Shown: piece by piece, positions 1 to 7,641 of the stretch | Numbering within the stretch: the first letter of the stretch is position 1 | How the letters are laid out: each line of letters starts with the position of its first letter | Origin: CF-39 sp036518215 | GTDB taxonomy: Bacteria > Chloroflexota > Limnocylindria > P2-11E | Reading direction: 5' to 3' | Assembly (NCBI GenBank): GCA_036518215.1 | Contig: DATDNP010000009.1 | Coordinates: forward strand, 1 to 19,098 | Length of the DNA stretch: 19,098 nt | Program-made: the position numbers and the translations under genes | Notes under the pieces: model-generated | Databases searched by the model: none | Seen by the model: only the letters and a program-made list of their open reading frames with translations | Told to the model about the DNA's origin: nothing

Positions 1-1
1 C

Positions 2-1192
2 GCCAAGGCCGTCCGCGCGTCGATCGAGGAGATGTTCAACCGCTTCCTCGACGAGGAAGGCGCGGTCATCACGCGCGTCGAGCGTCAGAAGATGCTCGAG
101 TCGATCTACGACGAGATCCTCGGGTTCGGTCCGATCCAGCCACTGCTGAACGACGACACGATCACCGAGGTCATGGTGAACGGGCCGTTCCGGGTCTACG
201 TCGAGCGCAAGGGCAAGCTCGCCCTCAGCGACGTGACGTTCCAGAACGACGAGCACGTGATGCGCATCATCGAGCGGATCATCGCCCCGATCGGGCGGCG
301 CGTCGACGAGTCGAAGCCCTATGAGGACGCGCGTCTGCCGGACGGCTCGCGCGTGAACATCATCATCCCGCCGCTCGCGCTGAACGGTCCGGTCGTCACC
401 ATCCGGAAGTTCCCGAAGTACCGCATCACCGTCGAGGACTACATCAAGTTCGCGACGGCGACGCCGGAGATGATGGAGTTCCTGCGCGCGTGCGTCGAAG
501 CGCGCCTCAACATGTTCATCTCCGGTGGTACGGGCTCTGGAAAGACGACGCTCCTCAACATCATGTCGGGCTTCATTCCCGAGGACGAGCGCATCATCAC
601 CATCGAGGACGCCGCCGAGCTGAAGCTCGTGCAGGACCACGTCGTCCGTCTCGAGTCGCGCGCGGCGAACATCGAAGGCAAGGGCGCCGTGACGATCAAG
701 GACCTGGTGAAGAACTCCCTCCGTATGCGCCCCGAGCGCATCGTCGTCGGTGAGTGTCGTGGTGGCGAGGCGCTCGACATGCTCCAGGCAATGAACACCG
801 GCCACGACGGCTCGCTCTCGACGGGTCACGCGAACTCGCCGCGAGACATGATCAGCCGTCTCGAGACGATGTGCCTCATGGCCGGCGTCGACCTTCCGTC
901 GCGCGCCATTCGCGAGCAGATCGCCTCCGCGCTCGACGTCATCGTGCAGATCTCCCGCCTGAAGGACGGCTCGCGCAAGATCACGAACATCACAGAGGTC
1001 CAGGGCATGGAAGGTGACGCGGTCGTCCTGCAGGACGTGTTCGTCTTCGAGCAGACGGCCTACGTCGACGGAAAGGTGCAGGGACGTCTCCGCCCCACGG
1101 GCATCCGTCCGAAGTTCAGCGAGAAATTCGAGGCCGCCGGCATCAAGCTGCCGCAGAACGTGTTCGGCGACCTGAACGCGAACCTGCGCTAG
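2..1192 (+). CDS. tadA: Tad/Flp pilus assembly secretion ATPase TadA (CpaF), 5' partial
   Basis: This is the hexameric cytoplasmic ATPase that powers assembly of Tad/Flp-type pili (GspE/VirB11 superfamily). The frame is open from base 2, upstream of the first internal ATG at 32, so the true start lies outside the window. Visible hallmarks include the N-terminal IMVNG-like segment (VMVNGPFRVYVERKGKL), the GRRVDES and DARLPDGSRVN stretches typical of CpaF, a Walker A GGTGSGKTT with its lysine at 542-544, the Asp-box region TIEDAAELKL, the LRMRPERIVVGECRGGEA Walker B region, and the NTGHDGSLSTGHANS His-box. GECRG replaces the commoner GEVRG. The gene ends with TAG two bases before the tadB ATG, indicating an operon with tadB and tadC. 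The family assignment is secure; the pilin genes are not in view. Confidence 0.95.
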   Translation, partial: AKAVRASIEEMFNRFLDEEGAVITRVERQKMLESIYDEILGFGPIQPLLNDDTITEVMVNGPFRVYVERKGKLALSDVTFQNDEHVMRIIERIIAPIGRRVDESKPYEDARLPDGSRVNIIIPPLALNGPVVTIRKFPKYRITVEDYIKFATATPEMMEFLRACVEARLNMFISGGTGSGKTTLLNIMSGFIPEDERIITIEDAAELKLVQDHVVRLESRAANIEGKGAVTIKDLVKNSLRMRPERIVVGECRGGEALDMLQAMNTGHDGSLSTGHANSPRDMISRLETMCLMAGVDLPSRAIREQIASALDVIVQISRLKDGSRKITNITEVQGMEGDAVVLQDVFVFEQTAYVDGKVQGRLRPTGIRPKFSEKFEAAGIKLPQNVFGDLNANLR

Positions 1193-1194
1193 CG

Positions 1195-2160
1195 ATGGAA
1201 TACGCCCTCCCCGCCGGAGTCTTCGCCGGGATCCTCTTCGTCTTCTGGGGCGTGTCGAGCCTCCTCGGCGGCGGCGGCCCATCGGTCGAGGAGCGCATGG
1301 CGATGTACGGAGGCGGCGTCGACGCGCAGCGGAAGATCAAGACGAAGGGTGACAAGAAGAAGGACCGGAAAGAGGTCGACCCCTTCGCGACGCTCTCGAG
1401 CGACGTCCAGGACAAGCGCTTCGCGACGAGGGTGCAGCGCGACCTCGCGCGCGCCAACCTGAAGCTACGCGTCGCGGAGTACTACTACATCCGCATCGGT
1501 GCGATGCTCGGGCTCGGCCTGCTGCTCGCGGTGCTCCGCGATCCGCTCTCGGGTGTGTTCGGCGCGTTCCTCGGCTACATGCTCCCGCGGTTCTACGTCG
1601 GGCGCCGCATCGGCGGCCGTCTCTCCGCATTCAACAAGCAGCTCGCGGACACGATCACGCTGCTGTCGAACTCGCTCCGCGCGGGCTCGAGCTTCCTCCA
1701 GTCCATCGAGCTCGTCTCACGCGAGACGCCGCCGCCGATGGGTGAGGAGATGGGCCGCGTCGTGCGCGAGGTGAACCTCGGCCTCGGCATGGAGGAGGCG
1801 CTCAGCAATCTCGTGCGGCGCATCAAGAGCGACGACCTCGACCTCATGGTCACGGCCATCGGTGTGCAGCAGCAGGTCGGTGGCAACCTCGCCGAGATCC
1901 TAGACACGATCGCCTTCACCATCCGCGAACGCGTGCGCATCAAGGGTGAGATCAACACGCTCACGGCGCAGGGTCGGATGTCCGGCTATCTCGTCGCGTT
2001 CCTGCCCATCGGCATCGCCGTCACGCTCAACTTCATCAACCCGTCGTTCATGCAGCCGCTCTTCACGGAGCTGCTCGGCCAGATCCTGCTCGGCGTCGGC
2101 GGCGTGATGATGGTCATCGGGTTCATCGCCATCCAGAAGATCGTGAACATCAAGGTCTAG
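1195..2160 (+). CDS. tadB: Tad pilus inner-membrane platform protein TadB (type II secretion F domain)
   Basis: A 321-residue polytopic membrane protein of the T2SSF/TadB family, which forms with TadC the inner-membrane platform on which TadA drives pilin polymerisation. An N-terminal hydrophobic helix (about residues 5-24) is followed by a charged KTKGDKKKDRKE linker, a second membrane pair (about 98-130), a cytoplasmic helical T2SSF domain (LADTITLLSNSLRAGSSF, then ETPPPMGEEMGRVVREVNLG and GGNLAEILDTIAFTIRER), and a C-terminal membrane pair (about 265-318). The ATG lies 2 nt after the tadA stop, which fixes the start. Order after tadA and before tadC matches canonical tad clusters. No truncation or frame problem is visible. 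Confidence 0.93.
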   Translation: MEYALPAGVFAGILFVFWGVSSLLGGGGPSVEERMAMYGGGVDAQRKIKTKGDKKKDRKEVDPFATLSSDVQDKRFATRVQRDLARANLKLRVAEYYYIRIGAMLGLGLLLAVLRDPLSGVFGAFLGYMLPRFYVGRRIGGRLSAFNKQLADTITLLSNSLRAGSSFLQSIELVSRETPPPMGEEMGRVVREVNLGLGMEEALSNLVRRIKSDDLDLMVTAIGVQQQVGGNLAEILDTIAFTIRERVRIKGEINTLTAQGRMSGYLVAFLPIGIAVTLNFINPSFMQPLFTELLGQILLGVGGVMMVIGFIAIQKIVNIKV

Positions 2161-2162
2161 CG

Positions 2163-3077
2163 ATGGAACCGATCGTCTTCTCCGGCCTCGTCTTCCTCGG
2201 CATCCTCCTCGTCGTCGCGTCGATGCTCATGGGGCAGGCGCTCGATCCGGTGCAGGCGCGCCTGCAGCAGATCGCCGTCCGGCCGCGCACGCTCGAAGAG
2301 CTCGAGCTGCAGCGTCCGCTCTCCGAGCGCACGCTGAAGCCGATCATCTCCGGCATCGCGCGGCTCATCGGCCGCTTCTATCCGACGAACACGGTGAAGG
2401 GCATCTCGCTCAAGCTGAAGCGCGCCGGGATGGAGTCGACGAGCACGGAGTTCATGCTCGGCGTGAAGGGATTCGCGGCCGTCGTCGGCGCCGTCGGCGT
2501 GTCGTCGCTCGTGAACATCATGACCGGCGACTTCACGTTCACGATCCTCGGCCTCATCGGTGGCGTCTTCCTCGGCTTCATGGCCCCGGACTACTACCTC
2601 TCGAGCAAGGCGGGCGGTCGCGCGAACGGCATCCTCGAGCAGCTTCCCGACGCGCTCGACCTCCTCACGATCTCGGTCGAGGCCGGTCTCGGCTTCGACG
2701 CGGCGATCGTGAAGGTCACCGAGAAGATGAAGGGGCCGCTCACGGAGGAGTTCAAGCGTGCCTCGGGCGAGCAGCGCATCGGCAAGTCGCGGCAGGAGGC
2801 GCTGCGCGGCATCTCCGAGCGCGTCGAGGTGAAGGAGCTCCGGAACTTCATCTCCGCCATCATCCAGGCGGACCAGCTCGGTGTCTCGATGTCGAAGGTG
2901 CTCCGCATCCAGTCGGAGCAGCTCCGCACCGAGCGTCGCCAGCGCGCCGAGGAGAAGGCCGCGCGCGCGCCGATCCTCATCATGCTGCCGACCGTCGGCT
3001 GCATCTTCCCGTCGCTCTTCATCGTCATCCTCGCGCCCGCGGCCCTCTCCGCGATGGCGTCCTGCTCCCAGACGTAA
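2163..3077 (+). CDS. tadC: Tad pilus inner-membrane platform protein TadC (type II secretion F domain)
   Basis: A 304-residue TadC-family protein, the second T2SSF platform component of the Tad system. It has an N-terminal helix (about residues 4-22), a central membrane pair (about 97-145), a T2SSF cytoplasmic domain with the typical LPDALDLLTISVEAGLGFD and IIQADQLGVSMSKVLRIQSEQLR stretches, and a final hydrophobic helix (PILIMLPTVGCIFPSLFIVI). The ATG again sits 2 nt after the preceding stop, and the tadA/tadB and tadB/tadC junctions share the same 12 bases. The gene ends in TAA whose last bases begin the Shine-Dalgarno of the next gene. The TadB/TadC distinction rests on gene order and length. 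Confidence 0.92.
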   Translation: MEPIVFSGLVFLGILLVVASMLMGQALDPVQARLQQIAVRPRTLEELELQRPLSERTLKPIISGIARLIGRFYPTNTVKGISLKLKRAGMESTSTEFMLGVKGFAAVVGAVGVSSLVNIMTGDFTFTILGLIGGVFLGFMAPDYYLSSKAGGRANGILEQLPDALDLLTISVEAGLGFDAAIVKVTEKMKGPLTEEFKRASGEQRIGKSRQEALRGISERVEVKELRNFISAIIQADQLGVSMSKVLRIQSEQLRTERRQRAEEKAARAPILIMLPTVGCIFPSLFIVILAPAALSAMASCSQT

Positions 3078-3081
3078 GGAG
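3076..3081 (+). promoter_or_regulatory. Shine-Dalgarno AAGGAG for the DUF192 gene (supports a CTG start)
   Basis: AAGGAG overlaps the tadC stop codon (TAAGGAG). It lies 7 nt upstream of an in-frame CTG at 3089 and more than 60 nt upstream of the first conventional in-frame start (GTG at 3143). Its position decides the start of the following gene in favour of 3089. Confidence 0.65.
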
Positions 3082-3088
3082 CGCCTCG

Positions 3089-3439
3089 CTGCAGCGCGTC
3101 CGCAATCGCACCCGCGGCACCGTCCTCGCGACACGCTGCGCTGTGGCGAATTCATTCCTCTCCCGCGCTCTCGGGCTCATCCCCCGCGCGACCCTCGCCG
3201 ACGGCGAGGGACTCTTCATCACGAAGACGTCGTCGATCACGATGTTCTTCATGCGCTTCGCGATCGACGCCGTGTTCGTCGATCGCAGCGGGCGCGTCGT
3301 GCGCGTCGCGTCGGATCTGCCCCCGTGGCGGTTCGCGACGATGGCGCGCGGAGCCCGCGACGTGCTCGAGCTGCCGGCAGGCACGGCCCTCCGGACCGGC
3401 ACGCAAGCGGGTGACGAACTCGTCTTCGAACAGGTGTGA
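3089..3439 (+). CDS. DUF192 family protein, probable CTG start
   Basis: A small globular protein of the DUF192 family, whose biochemical role is not firmly established. The core reads GLIPRATLADGEGLF, MFFMRFAIDAVFVDRSGRVV, then PPWRF, GARDVLELPAGTA and GDELVFEQV, all typical of the family. A conventional GTG at 3143 would begin at VANSFLSR and drop the conserved first strand. Upstream the same frame continues as RVRNRTRGTVLATR, which matches the usual DUF192 N-terminus, with a CTG at 3089 spaced 7 nt from AAGGAG. I therefore use 3089, giving 116 residues; no ATG, GTG or TTG in that frame fits better. It follows tadC closely and overlaps comF by GTGA, so it is probably co-transcribed with both. 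No signal peptide is seen. Confidence 0.8.
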   Translation: MQRVRNRTRGTVLATRCAVANSFLSRALGLIPRATLADGEGLFITKTSSITMFFMRFAIDAVFVDRSGRVVRVASDLPPWRFATMARGARDVLELPAGTALRTGTQAGDELVFEQV

Positions 3440-4029
3440 TCGACGTCCTCCTCGCGCCGCGCTGCGCCGGATGCGACCGGCCCGGGGCGTGGCTCTGCGT
3501 GGAGTGCCGCGATGCCTGCGACCCCATCCGCCGCGGCCGTCTCCACGCCGCCGGCACGTATGGCGGCCCGCTCGCGAGGGCGATCCGGCGGTTCAAATAC
3601 GAGGGTGAGCGCGGCCTCGCCTCGGAGCTCGGCGCGCTCGTCGCGCGCTGCATGGCCGCCGACATGGCGCGCGGGCGCGTGCTCGACGCCGTCGTGCCTG
3701 CCGTGCTGCATGTCTCGCGTGCCCGCGAGCGCGGGTACGACCAGGCCGCGCTACTCGCCGCGGCCGTGTCCGCCCCGTGCGGGCTCCCACTCCGTGCGCC
3801 GCTGCGGCGCGTCCGCGCCTCGCGACCGCAGGTCGATCTCGATCGCGCCGCTCGAGCCGCCAACCTGCGCGGCGCGTTCGTCGCGGAAGCGGGCGCTCTG
3901 CGGGGGCTTCGCGTCGCGCTCGTCGACGACGTCGCGACGACCGGCGCGACGCTCGCGGCGGCCACGGGTGCGCTTCGCGCCGCCGGCGTGCGCGACGTCC
4001 GCTGCTACGTCGTCGCCCTCGACGAATAG
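3436..4029 (+). CDS. comF: ComF family phosphoribosyltransferase-like protein
   Basis: A 197-residue ComF-family protein. Members combine an N-terminal zinc finger with a type I phosphoribosyltransferase fold and are linked to DNA uptake in naturally competent bacteria; the enzymatic substrate is unknown. The zinc ligands are CxxC at residues 10-13 and a second CxxC at about 22-25. KYEGERGLA is the family KYxG motif, RERGYDQ corresponds to the family RGFNQ segment, and VALVDDVATTGAT is the PRPP-binding loop with its two acidic residues. The GTG start at 3436 overlaps the preceding stop as GTGA, implying translational coupling with the DUF192 gene. Proximity to the Tad genes could reflect a shared role in pili or DNA uptake, but that is only inference. 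Confidence 0.88.
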   Translation: MIDVLLAPRCAGCDRPGAWLCVECRDACDPIRRGRLHAAGTYGGPLARAIRRFKYEGERGLASELGALVARCMAADMARGRVLDAVVPAVLHVSRARERGYDQAALLAAAVSAPCGLPLRAPLRRVRASRPQVDLDRAARAANLRGAFVAEAGALRGLRVALVDDVATTGATLAAATGALRAAGVRDVRCYVVALDE

Positions 4030-4041
4030 AGTTCTCGTCGC

Positions 4042-5508
4042 GTGAGCGTTCCACGGTCTCGCTGGGTGATGCGCGGGCTGCTCCTCTTCGTCCTCGCCTT
4101 CGCGAACCTGAACGACATCTGGTCGCCCGACGTCATCCCGAACGCGCTCCTGCCGTTCACCCTCCTCCGGCAGGGGAACGTCGATTACGACGAGTACGTG
4201 TTCCGCCCGGCGGAGCGCCGGTCTCCGCCCGAGGGCCACATCGCGCAGAGGCTCGATTCCGAGGCGTACTTCTTCCGCGCGTGCGGCGTCTCGACGGCGA
4301 CGGCGCCTGCGGGCGTGCCGCGCAGCAAGGGCGGGCCACCCGCGCCCGGTCCGAATGATCACGTGTGCTCGGTGTTCCCGCCGGGCATGGGCTTCCTCGC
4401 GATCCCGTTCTTCCTTCCATTCGTCCTGAGGGGCGCGAACGCGCTCGACCTCGGGATGCTGCTGCGCGTCGGGCACGTCGCGGCGGCGTTCTACGAGGTG
4501 CTCGCGGCGCTCCTGCTCTGGGCGGTGGTCCGGCGCCTCGTGAGCGAGCGCGCGGCGCTCGCGCTCGTGCTGCTCTACTTCCTCGGCACGAGCGTTCGCA
4601 CGGTCTCGTCGCAGGCGCTGTGGCAGCATCCCGGCGCGCACCTCGCGATCGCATTCGCGCTGTGGCTGACGGTCGACGAGCGGCGCCTGTCGCGGGCGCG
4701 CGAACTCGTGGCAGGCCTTGCGCTCGGCCTCGGCGGCGTCGTGCGGCAGACGACGGCGGTCGCGGCGCTCGGGATCGCGCCGTGGCGGCGCGGCACGCGC
4801 ATCCTCGTGTCCTTCTCGGTCGGCGTCGCCGCGGGGCTCCTTCCGCTCCTCGCGTACAACGCCGTCGTCTTCGGCGCTCCGTTCGAGCAGGGGTACGGTG
4901 CGAAGCCGTTCGACACACCACCGCTCGAGGGCCTCGCGGGACTGCTCGTGTCGCCGAGCCGTGGGCTCTTCGTGTACGAGCCGTGGGCGCTCCTCGCGCT
5001 CGCGGGTCTCGTGATCGCGCGCTTCGCGAAGACGACGCGCGGTGCGCTCTCGGAGCGCATTGCGGATCTCGTGTTCGCGTGGCTCGCCTTCGTGGTCGTG
5101 TACGCGACGTACGCGGAGTGGTGGGGTGGCCGAGTGTTCGGCCCGCGGTTCCTGGACGACCTCGCGCCGATCCTCATCGTCGGACTCGCGTGGGGCGTGC
5201 GCGGCGGGTGGTTCGCGTACGGGTTCATGCGCGCCGTCCTGTGGGTCACCTCGCTGTGGTCGCTCGTCATCTTCAACGCCGCCGCGTTCGTGTACGACCA
5301 GTCGTGGGACACGCTGCCGGTGAACGTCAACGACGATCCATCGCGGCTGTTCTCGTGGAGCGATCCGCAGTGGCTCGCCGTCCTGCGCGCGCTGCCGGAA
5401 GGAGGCGCGAAGGCCGTCGTCGCCCTCGGTCTCACGCTGCTCGCGCTCGCGTTCCTCGCGCGTGTCGAAGGGATCGTCGGCCGGCGAGTGGTAGCGTCCG
5501 CCGCGTGA
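4042..5508 (+). CDS. Polytopic membrane protein, probable GT-C-fold glycosyltransferase
   Basis: A 488-residue integral membrane protein with roughly ten hydrophobic helices. After a first helix (about residues 9-22) comes a long loop (about 25-110), predicted to face outwards, with an acidic DYDE cluster at about 48-51. Further helices lie at about 112-128, 145-185, 195-215, 250-275, 305-325, 340-360, 370-410 and 460-475. Such an acidic first loop is characteristic of GT-C glycosyltransferases that use polyprenyl-phosphate sugars. The SPSRGLFVYEPW and YAEWWGGRVFGPRFLDD stretches resemble those in annotated membrane glycosyltransferases or mannosyltransferases. Specific donor and acceptor cannot be inferred. 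The GTG start lies 12 nt after comF, with no clear Shine-Dalgarno. Alternative: an uncharacterised polytopic protein without transferase activity. Confidence 0.6.
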   Translation: MSVPRSRWVMRGLLLFVLAFANLNDIWSPDVIPNALLPFTLLRQGNVDYDEYVFRPAERRSPPEGHIAQRLDSEAYFFRACGVSTATAPAGVPRSKGGPPAPGPNDHVCSVFPPGMGFLAIPFFLPFVLRGANALDLGMLLRVGHVAAAFYEVLAALLLWAVVRRLVSERAALALVLLYFLGTSVRTVSSQALWQHPGAHLAIAFALWLTVDERRLSRARELVAGLALGLGGVVRQTTAVAALGIAPWRRGTRILVSFSVGVAAGLLPLLAYNAVVFGAPFEQGYGAKPFDTPPLEGLAGLLVSPSRGLFVYEPWALLALAGLVIARFAKTTRGALSERIADLVFAWLAFVVVYATYAEWWGGRVFGPRFLDDLAPILIVGLAWGVRGGWFAYGFMRAVLWVTSLWSLVIFNAAAFVYDQSWDTLPVNVNDDPSRLFSWSDPQWLAVLRALPEGGAKAVVALGLTLLALAFLARVEGIVGRRVVASAA

Positions 5509-5521
5509 CGGAACGCTCCCG

Positions 5522-6625
5522 ATGACCGCGCTCCTGCTCTTCTTCGGCCGCGGCGGCGCATCGGAGGTCGAGCAGCGTCTCGACGCGATCAAGGTCGCCA
5601 TCGGCGGCTCCGTGCTCCGGCGGGCGCGCGATGCGGGGTTCGCAAAGCTCATCGCCGTCACCGCGGACCGAGAGGCCGAGCGCGCGTTCACCGCCGCCGG
5701 CGCGGAGGTCCTCGCGCCGCGCACGTCGCCGTTCCACTTCGGGAGCGAGGTGCAGCGGATCGTGCGCGAGCGTCACATCGAGCGCGTGTGCACGATCGGC
5801 GCGGGCGCGGGCGCGCTCTTCACCGTCCGTGAGCTCGCGGCGCTCCGCGAGGAGCTCGAGTCGAGCGAGGCGCTCGTGCTCTCGAACAACTACTACTCCG
5901 CGGACCTCGTCGCGTTCACGCCCGCGTCGGCCCTGTCGGTCATCGAGCTCCCCGCGACGGACAACCCGCTGCCGCGCCGGCTGCACCAGCAGGGCGGCCT
6001 CTCGTCGCGCCAGCTCGAGCGATCGGCCGCCACGCTCCTCGATGTCGACACACCGGCGGACGCCGCCGTGCTGCGCCGCCACCCCGCGTGTCCGGTCGAG
6101 GTGCGCGGCCTCGACGCGTGGGAGCACGAGCTGGGCGCGCGTATCGATGCGCTCATGCGTCTCGTCACGACCCCGGATCGCGAGCTCGTCGTGGCCGGCC
6201 GCGTCGGCGCGCCGGTGTGGACGTACCTCGAGTCGCAGACCGCGTGTCGCGTGCGCATGCTGGCCGAGGAGCGCGGGATGCAGGCGGCCGGCCGCGACGC
6301 GAGCGGCGAGGCGCGCACCGCCCTCGGGTTCCTCTATCGCGAGATCGGGCCCGACCGCTTCTTCGAGCGCATGGGCGAGCTCGGCGACGGGCTGCTGTTC
6401 GACACGCGCGTCCTCTTCGCGCATCTGGGATGGCGCGCGTCCGCGCCCGATCGTTTCGCGTCCGATCTCTTCCGTTCCGACGAGATCGAGGAACGTGCGC
6501 TCGCGGACTTCACGCGGAGCGCGTCAGCTGCTCCGTATCCCGTGCTCCTCGGTGGTCACACGCTCGTCTCCGGCGTCCTGTGGACGCTCGTCGAGGCCGC
6601 GTGGGCCGGGTATCCGGAGGAATGA
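5522..6625 (+). CDS. Unrecognised two-part protein with nucleotidyltransferase-like N-terminal half
   Basis: A 367-residue soluble protein that I do not recognise with confidence. The first about 190 residues look like an alpha/beta MobA/CofC-type nucleotidyltransferase layout: an initial hydrophobic strand and a Gly-rich turn (LLLFFGRGGAS, residues 4-14), LIAVTADREAE, the strand RVCTIGAGAGALFT (88-101), SNNYYSAD (121-128), and LLDVDTPADAAVLRRHP (from 172), which resembles the closing DxDTPED segment of that superfamily. Where classical members carry the metal-binding Asp (GGDSP), this protein has IGAGAGA, so catalysis is doubtful. Residues about 195-367 form a second, largely helical part with no motif I can name. 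The gene ends in ATGA overlapping the PHP gene, so the two products probably act together. Confidence 0.6.
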   Translation: MTALLLFFGRGGASEVEQRLDAIKVAIGGSVLRRARDAGFAKLIAVTADREAERAFTAAGAEVLAPRTSPFHFGSEVQRIVRERHIERVCTIGAGAGALFTVRELAALREELESSEALVLSNNYYSADLVAFTPASALSVIELPATDNPLPRRLHQQGGLSSRQLERSAATLLDVDTPADAAVLRRHPACPVEVRGLDAWEHELGARIDALMRLVTTPDRELVVAGRVGAPVWTYLESQTACRVRMLAEERGMQAAGRDASGEARTALGFLYREIGPDRFFERMGELGDGLLFDTRVLFAHLGWRASAPDRFASDLFRSDEIEERALADFTRSASAAPYPVLLGGHTLVSGVLWTLVEAAWAGYPEE

Positions 6626-7419
6626 GCGGCGCGGTCGCCGCGCTACGGCTCTTCGACCACCACGTGCACAGCGATCGCTCCGACGGCGCGGTGAGCCTCG
6701 AAGGACGTGCGGCGAGCGTGCGCCTTCGTCCGCACGGTGTGTCGGATCACTTCCCATGGCGCGAGAAGCTGCGCACCGACGACGACGTGCTGCGGTACCT
6801 CGAGGACGCGGCTCGGCTCGGACTTCGCGTCGGGGTCGAGTACGACCTCGGCGTCGCGCCCGAGCTACGCGCCGCGACGCGCGACGCGCTCCATTACGTC
6901 ATCGGCGCGATCCACCAGGTCGAGCTCGCGCCCGGCGAGTGGATCCGCTACGACGAGGCCGGCGCGTTCCTCAAGGGACGGATCACGCGGTTCTCCGAGG
7001 CGCAGCGCTTCCTCGACGCCGGGCTCCAGGCACGCATCCGCGAGCGGACGCTCGAGGTGGTGCGCCAGGGGATCGAGCGCGACGGCATCGACATCCTCGG
7101 TCACGCGACGATGGGGCCGCTCGCCGCGCTCGGCGACGCCGAGCTCGCCTATCCCGCGGAGTGGCAGGAGCGGCTCATCCAGCTGTGCGTGCGTGGCGGC
7201 GTCGCCATCGAGGTGAACGAGGCGTACGGCGTGCCGCACCGAGCGTTCCTCGAGCGCGCCCGGGCGCGAGGCGCACGCTTCTCCGTGGGATCGGACACCC
7301 ACTTCGAGGTGAAGCCGCTCGATCGCACCGCGGCGATGATCCGCGACGCTGCGCTTCCCGCCGACCGTTTCCTGGCCGGCGAGCGCGTCAGGACCGGGTC
7401 TGGTCGGGGTCCGGGATGA
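6622..7419 (+). CDS. PHP-domain phosphoesterase (histidinol-phosphatase-like)
   Basis: A 265-residue PHP-superfamily metallohydrolase expected to cleave phosphate esters with a di- or trinuclear metal site. All usual metal ligands are visible: HVH at 14-16, D21 in SDG, SDH at 41-43, E73 in GVEYD, H98 in GAIHQ, H161 in LGHAT, and DTH at 225-227 in GSDTHFE. The family includes HisJ-type histidinol phosphatases and nucleoside or polynucleotide phosphatases; the substrate cannot be chosen from sequence. No other his gene is nearby, which argues weakly against a dedicated histidine role. The ATG overlaps the previous stop (ATGA) and is preceded by GGAGGA at 6616-6621, which fixes the start. Its 3' end overlaps a convergent small gene by 32 nt. 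Confidence 0.87.
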   Translation: MSGAVAALRLFDHHVHSDRSDGAVSLEGRAASVRLRPHGVSDHFPWREKLRTDDDVLRYLEDAARLGLRVGVEYDLGVAPELRAATRDALHYVIGAIHQVELAPGEWIRYDEAGAFLKGRITRFSEAQRFLDAGLQARIRERTLEVVRQGIERDGIDILGHATMGPLAALGDAELAYPAEWQERLIQLCVRGGVAIEVNEAYGVPHRAFLERARARGARFSVGSDTHFEVKPLDRTAAMIRDAALPADRFLAGERVRTGSGRGPG

Positions 7420-7567
7420 GCAGCTCGTAGACGAGGAGCGCGATGGCGACGAGCAACAGCAGGTGGGCGAGGTTGCCGCCGATGTTCAGCGCGAGCGCGA
7501 CGAACCATGCGACGATGAGGACCCAGATCGCGATCCAGCGAGCTCGATGGCCCGTCGCGAGGCTCAT
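7388..7567 (-). CDS. Small membrane protein resembling DUF5670/lmo0937 family
   Basis: A 59-residue ORF below many gene-calling cut-offs. It starts at ATG 7567 and ends at TGA 7390-7388. The protein has a short basic N-terminus (HRAR), one hydrophobic helix (WIAIWVLIVAWFVALAL), a turn NIGGNLAHLLLLVAI, a second helix continuing to LLVYELL, and an acidic tail. The W...GG..xHLLL.xAI pattern is what I recall from the short DUF5670/lmo0937 two-helix membrane proteins of unknown function. It overlaps the PHP gene 3' end tail-to-tail by 32 nt and diverges from prs across a 74-nt region. Its existence as a gene is inferred from hydrophobic pattern and placement, not proven. Confidence 0.6.
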   Translation of the reverse strand: MSLATGHRARWIAIWVLIVAWFVALALNIGGNLAHLLLLVAIALLVYELLIPDPDQTRS

Positions 7568-7641
7568 GCCGAAAGGCTAGCGCCCATATACTGCGAAGGC
7601 CAGGACGCACCCCGCGGACGAGTTGCAGCAGGAGGGGAGCC
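7568..7641. promoter_or_regulatory. Divergent intergenic region with candidate prs promoter
   Basis: This 74-nt spacer separates the minus-strand small membrane gene from prs. It contains TATACT at 7587-7592, close to the sigma-70 -10 consensus TATAAT and one of the few AT-rich hexamers in this GC-rich stretch. No good -35 hexamer lies 16-18 nt upstream. The reverse strand reads TATATG at 7590-7585, so a promoter could also fire towards the small gene. AGGAGG at 7630-7635, 6 nt before the prs GTG, is a strong ribosome-binding site. Promoter activity is inference. Confidence 0.35.

Noticed and set aside
3751..5724. Long minus-strand open frame (657 codons) opposite comF and the membrane protein gene
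   Set aside because: Composition is Arg/Glu/Asp-rich low complexity typical of antisense frames in GC-rich DNA; the plus-strand genes have clear families and hydrophobic patterns.
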